NCBI RefSeq assembly: GCF_019797745.1
Contig: NZ_VOSI01000004.1
Span: 62,001-126,000 of the forward strand
Origin: Edaphocola aurantiacus
GTDB taxonomy: Bacteria; Bacteroidota; Bacteroidia; Chitinophagales; Chitinophagaceae
Length of the DNA: 64,000 nucleotides
Direction of reading: 5' to 3'
In this document: piece by piece, positions 59,239 to 64,000 of the stretch
Position numbering within the stretch: position 1 is the stretch's first letter
Layout: each line of letters opens with the position of its first letter
Notes under the pieces: generated by a model
Seen by the model: only the letters and a program-made list of their open reading frames with translations
What the model was told of the DNA's origin: nothing
The model's database searches: none
Made by a program: the position numbers and the translations under genes

Positions 59239-60291
59239 TTAATGTTTGCCTTTGGCAAGACTGAACCCGAAGGAGGAGCCTACACCAACTTTACTTCTTA
59301 CATTAATAATCTGTCTGTGTGCTTCAATAATATGTTTTACAATAGCCAGTCCTAATCCGGTTCCCGGTATTGCACTGCTACGGCTTTTGTCGGTACGGTA
59401 AAAACGTTCGAAAATGCGGTTTAAATGCTGTTCTTCAATGCCCACACCATCATCCGATACCTCAACGTAGATCTTCTTCTGATCCAGCTCCCAGAAGCCG
59501 GTTGTTATGGTGCCATTCTGATTGCCATACTTGATCGCATTTTCAATAATGTTCACGACCACCTGGCGTATCTTTTCCCGATCGGCATGCACCAGCAGGT
59601 TTTCATCCGCATCATCTTTAAACAGCAGTTGAATGTTTTTCTCCTTGGCTTTCAGCATCAGCTCCTCGTAAGTGTCCTTAAAGAGGTTCATGATCTTAAA
59701 GTTAGAATAAATCAAAGGATTATTGCCCGCTTCCAGTGCTGAGATCTGCTCCAGGTCACTGGCCAGCTGTACCAGGCGGTCCAGGCCCTTGCTGGCATTT
59801 TTAAGAAATTTGCGGTTTACGTTTTCATCTTCAATGGCCCCGTCCAATAGGGTATGGACATAGCCCTGTACGGTAAAAATAGGCGTACGCAGTTCATGCG
59901 TCAGATTACTCAGGAATTCTTTCCGGAACTGCTCATTTACTTTCAGTAACTCAATCTCAGTACTCTTTTTCTCCGCCCATTTGGTTACATCATTCTCTAC
60001 CTGTTCTATAGTCTTTTGCGGCAGAATTTTGTCGTAGAAAAACTGTTCCTTTTTACCCGCCTTTGTATTGTAGATGAATTTGTAAATCAGCTTCAGTCTT
60101 CTGCCGATAAAGATCTGCAGGAAGTAATTATACACCAGGTAGGACAATACAAAAGAGACTCCGAAAATGATGACCGGCAGGGTCCATTCACCATCTATCG
60201 CCAGCGACAGGAGTGAAAGAGAGGAAGCCAGTATAAATGCTGCCAGCAGGCAGATCATCTTCGGAGACAGGTATTTTATAGAATTGGGCAT
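59239..60291 (-). CDS. Sensor histidine kinase (PhoR-like)
   Basis: A 350-aa membrane kinase with two N-terminal helices (about 12-32 and 37-60) and almost no periplasmic loop, so it probably senses within the membrane or cytosol. The H-box is SNLTHELRTPIFTVQGYVHTL with His132, the N-box NIIENAIKYG, and the G-boxes DDGVGI and GTGLGLAIV. No response regulator is adjacent, so its partner is elsewhere. The gap from the YghO-like gene is 15 bases and that to the AI-2E gene is 5, so they are cotranscribed. Confidence 0.92.
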   Translation of the reverse strand: MPNSIKYLSPKMICLLAAFILASSLSLLSLAIDGEWTLPVIIFGVSFVLSYLVYNYFLQIFIGRRLKLIYKFIYNTKAGKKEQFFYDKILPQKTIEQVENDVTKWAEKKSTEIELLKVNEQFRKEFLSNLTHELRTPIFTVQGYVHTLLDGAIEDENVNRKFLKNASKGLDRLVQLASDLEQISALEAGNNPLIYSNFKIMNLFKDTYEELMLKAKEKNIQLLFKDDADENLLVHADREKIRQVVVNIIENAIKYGNQNGTITTGFWELDQKKIYVEVSDDGVGIEEQHLNRIFERFYRTDKSRSSAIPGTGLGLAIVKHIIEAHRQIINVRSKVGVGSSFGFSLAKGKH

Positions 60292-60306
60292 TGGATGTGC
60301 TCTCGT

Positions 60307-61431
60307 TTATCGTAACATTTTTCTGAAGCATCGCTTGCGTTTGTGCTGCACATGCTCATAATTTTTCCAGTGATTGATTGCTTTTTCATTGGTCTCAATC
60401 ATACCGGTCGTTTCTACCCACTCCACACCATGTTCAATCATGATGTGTTGCAGTTCTGTAATCAGTAGTGCGCTTACGCCCTGTGCCTGCCAGTCCGGGT
60501 GAATGCCCGTCAGCAGCAGGTCCGCAACTTTAGGCTTTTTCAGTGCCTTCATGATGTGCACAAAGCCAAACGGGAATAGTTTTCCTTTTGCTTTCTGCAT
60601 CGCTTCGCTTAAAGAGGGTAAGCTTACAATGAAACCAATGATGTTTTTATCAGGATCTTCTACCACTTTCACGAATTTCGGATTCAGTACCTCGATGTAT
60701 TTACCGATGTAGAATTGCAGTACATCATCCGGCATTTGTACAAAGCTGAACAGTTCGTCAAAAGCTGTATTCAGCAGGTGAAACACCTGCAATGCTACGG
60801 TTTTTAACTCATCTTTATTGCTAAAGCTTCTTACCGTTAAGTTATATCTTTTCTTGATCAGATCATTCAGTTTTACGGCCTTCTCCGGGATCGCTTCCAG
60901 TACTTTCAGTTTAAACTCGACCCAGTCGATTTCCTTCTCATAACCCTGCGCCTCCATATGCTTTTTGTAATAATCCATATGGTATTCCGATGCAATAGAA
61001 GGTAATTGATCAAATCCTTCGATCAGCATAGCCTGGTGATCCAGGTTGGTGAAGCCCAGAGGCCCGTGTACACCATCCATGCCCTGATCCAGAGCCCATT
61101 GTTCCGCTGTTTTCAGTAATAAGGCAGAGACTGCAGGATTATCAATGAATTCGAGTCGGGTAATGCGACACATCTTTTCATTGAACTTTTCATTCGCAGC
61201 CGGATTAATGATCGCTCCAACACGACCTACCACTTTGCCATCATCTTCGGCCAGCCAGAAAGACGTTTTGCAGTACTTCATGGCAGGGTTGGTTTCCGGC
61301 ATCAGCGATTTTACTTCATCATCCTTTATCGGGGGAACCCAATAGCGGTTGTTTTTATAAAGATCAAAGGGGAATTGCACAAATTTCTTAATATCGGCTT
61401 TGGTATGTATCGGTCTGATCGTTATAGACAT
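60307..61431 (-). CDS. YghO-like GNAT-fold protein
   Basis: A 374-aa cytosolic protein. The N-terminus (IRPIHTKADIKKFVQFPFDLYKNNRYWVPPI) and middle (GVHGPLGFTNLDHQAMLIEGFDQLPSIASEYHMDYY) match the YghO-type family widespread in Bacteroidota, with a GNAT acetyl-CoA fold in the C-terminal part (DLLLTGIHPDWQAQGVSALLITELQHIMIEHGVEWVETTGMIETNEKAINHWKNYEHVQHKRKRCFRKML). The substrate is unknown. It heads a four-gene minus-strand operon. Confidence 0.8.
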   Translation of the reverse strand: MSITIRPIHTKADIKKFVQFPFDLYKNNRYWVPPIKDDEVKSLMPETNPAMKYCKTSFWLAEDDGKVVGRVGAIINPAANEKFNEKMCRITRLEFIDNPAVSALLLKTAEQWALDQGMDGVHGPLGFTNLDHQAMLIEGFDQLPSIASEYHMDYYKKHMEAQGYEKEIDWVEFKLKVLEAIPEKAVKLNDLIKKRYNLTVRSFSNKDELKTVALQVFHLLNTAFDELFSFVQMPDDVLQFYIGKYIEVLNPKFVKVVEDPDKNIIGFIVSLPSLSEAMQKAKGKLFPFGFVHIMKALKKPKVADLLLTGIHPDWQAQGVSALLITELQHIMIEHGVEWVETTGMIETNEKAINHWKNYEHVQHKRKRCFRKMLR

Positions 61432-61687
61432 CGTGTTTACGCGTTTTGATATATGTATATTTACCTAATGTAGCTATAAATGTATAGCATAATTGCGACA
61501 AATGTACTGTAAACGCAACAATTTCGGGCATATTTTTTGCTTCGGGGCAGGCCGTATTTACATATAAAGACTTATCTACATTTTATGCTTGTTTTGGGGA
61601 TAAGTATGGTCTTTTTTTGCTATTTAAATCGTATCTTCGCATATTAGCAAAGAAGGGCCGTTGCGGCCCGGTTTTAAGGAAATATAA

Positions 61688-63679
<1,992 letters not shown>

Positions 63680-63693
63680 TCAGATTTGATATA

Positions 63694-63742
63694 ATACAAT
63701 AAACAAGGGCTTTCCGATCTGGAAAGCCCTTGTTTATTGTAT
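63694..63742. terminator. Bidirectional terminator with 22-bp perfect stem after gyrB
   Basis: ATACAATAAACAAGGGCTTTCC pairs exactly with its complement ending TTGTTTATTGTAT around a five-base loop. It lies between gyrB and a convergent lipoprotein gene. Confidence 0.88.
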
Positions 63743-63766
63743 GAGGGTAGATAAATGAAACCAGGT

Positions 63767-64000
63767 TTAGTAGCGTGCTGCATTGCAGTACGAAGTCATA
63801 GTCCGGCCATTTACCACTACAGTGGAACCATTATTTTTAGCGCCGCAGTTAATATCAGCTTCTTTTTTAGATTTGGCCTGCGTGATAATAGCTACTGCAA
63901 TGTGTTCTGAAGCAATGGTACCATCATCATATTTATAGACACAGGTACATTCGTAGTCTTTTACACAGGAAGTGAATAGACTTGCACAAAAAAGCGTGCA
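63767..64000 (-). CDS. Small lipoprotein, 5' end missing
   Basis: The 3' part of a minus-strand gene that runs off the window end; 77 codons and a TAA stop remain. The visible start (LFCASLFTSCVKDYECTCVYK) looks like the end of a lipoprotein signal peptide with lipobox FTSC, so only a few residues are missing. The mature part of about 65 residues contains six Cys and a mid-protein segment IAVAIITQAKSKKEADINCG. I recognise no family; small lipoproteins of this kind are common in Bacteroidota. Confidence 0.7.
   Translation of the reverse strand, partial: CTLFCASLFTSCVKDYECTCVYKYDDGTIASEHIAVAIITQAKSKKEADINCGAKNNGSTVVVNGRTMTSYCNAARY

Overview
The window comes from a Bacteroidota chromosome, most likely of the Chitinophagaceae or a close relative. 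This placement rests on gene content read directly from the sequence: type IX secretion (T9SS) type A C-terminal sorting domains, a gliding lipoprotein GldB, a PorW/SprE-like protein, DUF3078, DUF4175 and DUF4199 proteins, and many promoters with the Bacteroidota -7 box TAnnTTTG. No database search was run. No phage, insertion sequence, plasmid gene or CRISPR array is visible.

Layout. Positions 1-4541 carry a heavy-metal RND efflux operon (end of a TolC-like gene, a CzcB-like adaptor, a CzcA-like pump). Positions 4606-9560 (minus) hold five cell-surface genes. Four share one N-terminal module joined to different C-terminal domains, and two of those end in a phage tail-collar domain. A tandem duplication of about 0.84 kb is legible here, with a chimeric scar at its junction, and an 86-bp identical repeat lies nearby. 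Positions 9858-10622 encode an outer-membrane barrel behind a perfect palindrome. Positions 10700-17778 are minus-strand housekeeping genes: ccmB, rseP, dxr, a dolichol-phosphate-mannose-type glycosyltransferase, DUF4199, a dihydroorotase-like protein lacking its metal ligands, and a ROK kinase. A sugar MFS transporter, a PAP2-like membrane protein and a 3-hydroxyacyl-CoA dehydrogenase follow.

Positions 21135-25672 are a tight seven-gene minus-strand operon: acyl carrier protein, LpxL-like acyltransferase, dehydratase-like hotdog protein, ketosynthase, GmhA, a heptose-1-phosphate nucleotidyltransferase and a GmhB-like phosphatase. It links an acyl-chain-building set to nucleotide-heptose synthesis and is the best candidate in the window for an undescribed pathway. 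recQ, a T9SS cargo gene, DUF1232, an FAD oxidoreductase, a YfaP/TPR protein, DUF4175, AsmA-like, tsaD, a tRNA methyltransferase, gldB, two tandem DUF3078 paralogues, a Bax-inhibitor-like protein and an L,D-transpeptidase follow on mostly the plus strand. A large T9SS surface protein at 45821-48765 is split by a frameshift.

Positions 48858-51487 (minus) carry a BtrH-like protein with a small HTH-like partner, a TsaC/Sua5 protein and a GNAT. A 1152-aa PorW/SprE-like protein follows, then two tRNA-Asn genes flanking an orphan secreted protein, a four-gene minus operon (YghO-like, histidine kinase, AI-2E transporter, Kir channel), gyrB, and the end of a small lipoprotein gene.

Regulatory signals are unusually readable. 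Nineteen exact TAnnTTTG boxes are listed; several fix start codons, and two imply leaderless mRNAs. Intergenic hairpins are often very long and perfectly paired (up to 29 bp). At two sites a promoter and a terminator hairpin overlap.
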